In this document: piece after piece, positions 7,218-12,313 of the stretch | How the letters are laid out: every line of letters begins with the position of its first letter | How positions within the stretch are numbered: the stretch's first letter is position 1 | Source of the DNA: Bacteroidota bacterium | Lineage (GTDB): Bacteria > Bacteroidota > Bacteroidia > Flavobacteriales_F > PHOS-HE28 | Reading direction: 5' to 3' | Length of the DNA stretch: 12,313 bases | NCBI GenBank assembly: GCA_023412755.1 | Contig: JAEZCB010000229.1 | Coordinates: 1-12,313 of the forward strand | Made by a program: the position numbers and the translations under genes | Notes under the pieces: model-generated | Seen by the model: the letters and a program-made list of their open reading frames with translations, nothing else | The model's database searches: none | Told to the model about the DNA's origin: nothing

Positions 7218-7538
7218 TCAAGCCTGAGCGGCCGGCCCACCGAAATTCATGGGTACCTCGGGCATATCCGTGTCACGGATCTGGCCATGCACCGCCTCGA
7301 ACTTGTTGATGTTGTCCGCCAATGCACGCATGAGACGCTTGGCGTGTTGGGGTGTCAGCAGGATCCGCGAGCGGACCTTGGCCTTGGGAACACCGGGCAT
7401 CACCCGCACGAAATCCAGCACGAATTCCGAATTGCTGTGGGTGATGATGGCGAGGTTGCTATAGATGCCGTCAGCGACATCCTCACTTATCTCGATGTTC
7501 AGTTGATTGCCCTTGGGCGCATCTTTCTGGTCCGCCAT
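7218..7538 (-). CDS. DUF3467 family protein, downstream of rpoC
   Basis: The 106-residue protein has the compact DUF3467 core. It includes LNIEISEDVADGIYSNLAI (13-31), HSNSEFVLDFVRVMPGV (34-50) with KAKVRSRILLTPQHAKRLM (52-70), and a helix to about residue 87, then a flexible Pro/Gly/Ala-rich tail. It is probably a small cytoplasmic protein; no biochemical function is established that I know of. It lies 73 bp downstream of rpoC on the same strand, a linkage I recall from other Bacteroidota, so co-transcription with the polymerase genes is likely. A large hairpin occupies the gap. The start is the first ATG of the frame and fits the usual N-terminus of the family. Confidence 0.85.
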   Translation of the reverse strand: MADQKDAPKGNQLNIEISEDVADGIYSNLAIITHSNSEFVLDFVRVMPGVPKAKVRSRILLTPQHAKRLMRALADNINKFEAVHGQIRDTDMPEVPMNFGGPAAQA

Positions 7539-7556
7539 TAGCTAGCTGATCTTTTT

Positions 7557-7611
7557 GAACAGGCGGAAGGAATGAGTGGCAGAGATGCCACTCATCACCC
7601 CCATTCCTGTT

Positions 7612-7612
<1 letters not shown>
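7557..7612 (-). promoter_or_regulatory. Two-tier inverted repeat between rpoC and the DUF3467 gene
   Basis: The inner stem is a perfect 9-bp repeat: plus-strand ATGAGTGGC (7572-7580) and GCCACTCAT (7587-7595) around a 6-base loop. An outer 7-bp repeat, GAACAGG (7557-7563) and CCTGTTC (7606-7612), encloses it with 8- and 10-base internal sides. The outer arm begins at the last base of the rpoC TAG. In the leftward transcript the structure is followed by an A-run, not a U-run, so it is not a standard intrinsic terminator for rpoC. It may act as an attenuator, processing site or 3'-end stabiliser that sets the ratio of rpoC to DUF3467 mRNA. The repeats are visible; the role is inference. Confidence 0.5.
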
Positions 7613-11913
<4,301 letters not shown>

Positions 11914-11958
11914 GTTCTCTCTTGCTAACCGTTCAACCTAATGGTGGCACACCCCTGA

Positions 11959-12313
11959 TCACTCGAGGGACACGTTCAAAGCGAGGCCGCGCAATTCATG
12001 CAGCAACACATTGAATGATTCCGGAATGCCCGGGGTCGGGAGCGGTTCGCCCTTGACGATGGCCTCATAGGCCTTCGCACGACCAAGGACGTCATCGCTC
12101 TTCACGGTGAGGATCTCCTGCAGGATGTTGGCGGCACCGAAGGCCTCCAACGCCCACACCTCCATCTCACCGAAACGCTGTCCACCGAACTGCGCCTTAC
12201 CACCAAGCGGCTGCTGGGTGATGAGGCTGTATGGTCCAATGGAACGGGAGTGCATCTTATCGTCCACCATGTGGGCGAGTTTGATCATGTAGATCACACC
12301 CACTGTGGCAGGT
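11959..12313 (-). CDS. rpoB: DNA-directed RNA polymerase subunit beta, C-terminal fragment
   Basis: The last 117 codons of rpoB are present; the rest lies beyond the right edge. The fragment reads PATVGVIYMIKLAHMVDDK, then SLITQQPLGGKAQFGGQRFG and EMEVWALEAFGAA, then ILQEILTVKSDDV, and finally PESFNVLLHELRGLALNVSLE. These are the conserved C-terminal regions of beta that pack against beta' in the clamp and switch area, and they match the E. coli protein closely. The protein ends soon after the NVSLE segment. The stop (TGA, 11961-11959) is 45 bp before the rpoC ATG, the usual rpoB-rpoC order. Confidence 0.98.
   Translation of the reverse strand, partial: PATVGVIYMIKLAHMVDDKMHSRSIGPYSLITQQPLGGKAQFGGQRFGEMEVWALEAFGAANILQEILTVKSDDVLGRAKAYEAIVKGEPLPTPGIPESFNVLLHELRGLALNVSLE

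Overview
The window comes from the chromosome of a fairly GC-rich member of the Bacteroidota. Three signs point there. RpoB and RpoC read as ordinary Bacteroidota versions. A DUF3467 gene follows rpoC, and a DUF4834 gene precedes a YfhO-family gene; I recall both arrangements from Flavobacteria and relatives. Two promoter-like boxes fit the Bacteroidota -7 consensus TAnnTTTG. A Flavobacteriales lineage with unusually high GC is possible, but that is inference.

Layout. Positions 1-3291 hold a leftward cluster, read from right to left: a small one-helix membrane protein (DUF4834 type), a 933-residue YfhO-family polytopic membrane protein, and the first 76 residues of a glycosyltransferase whose start overlaps the YfhO stop by 4 bases. 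The cluster looks like an envelope glycan unit. Positions 3292-3395 are a short divergent promoter region. Rightward from there come a periplasmic-binding-protein-fold metal/cobalamin receptor without a signal peptide (3396-4196), a secreted patatin phospholipase fused to an outer-membrane beta-barrel (4224-6506), and an unidentified 83-residue acidic protein whose start overlaps the patatin stop by 8 bases (6499-6750). Positions 6751-7217 are mostly non-coding, with one plausible small orphan reading frame (6933-7166).

The right part (7218-12313) is the leftward RNA polymerase block: the 3' end of rpoB, complete rpoC, then a DUF3467 gene. A sizeable two-tier inverted repeat starts at the last base of the rpoC stop codon and separates rpoC from the DUF3467 gene.

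I found no RNA genes, CRISPR arrays, insertion sequences, attachment sites or other mobile elements. The window is mostly core chromosome. I see no clear new system. The best items for a second look are the rpoC-trailing hairpin, the secreted patatin-barrel protein with its overlapping small partner, the very short promoter-to-ATG distances, and the orphan cytosolic receptor.
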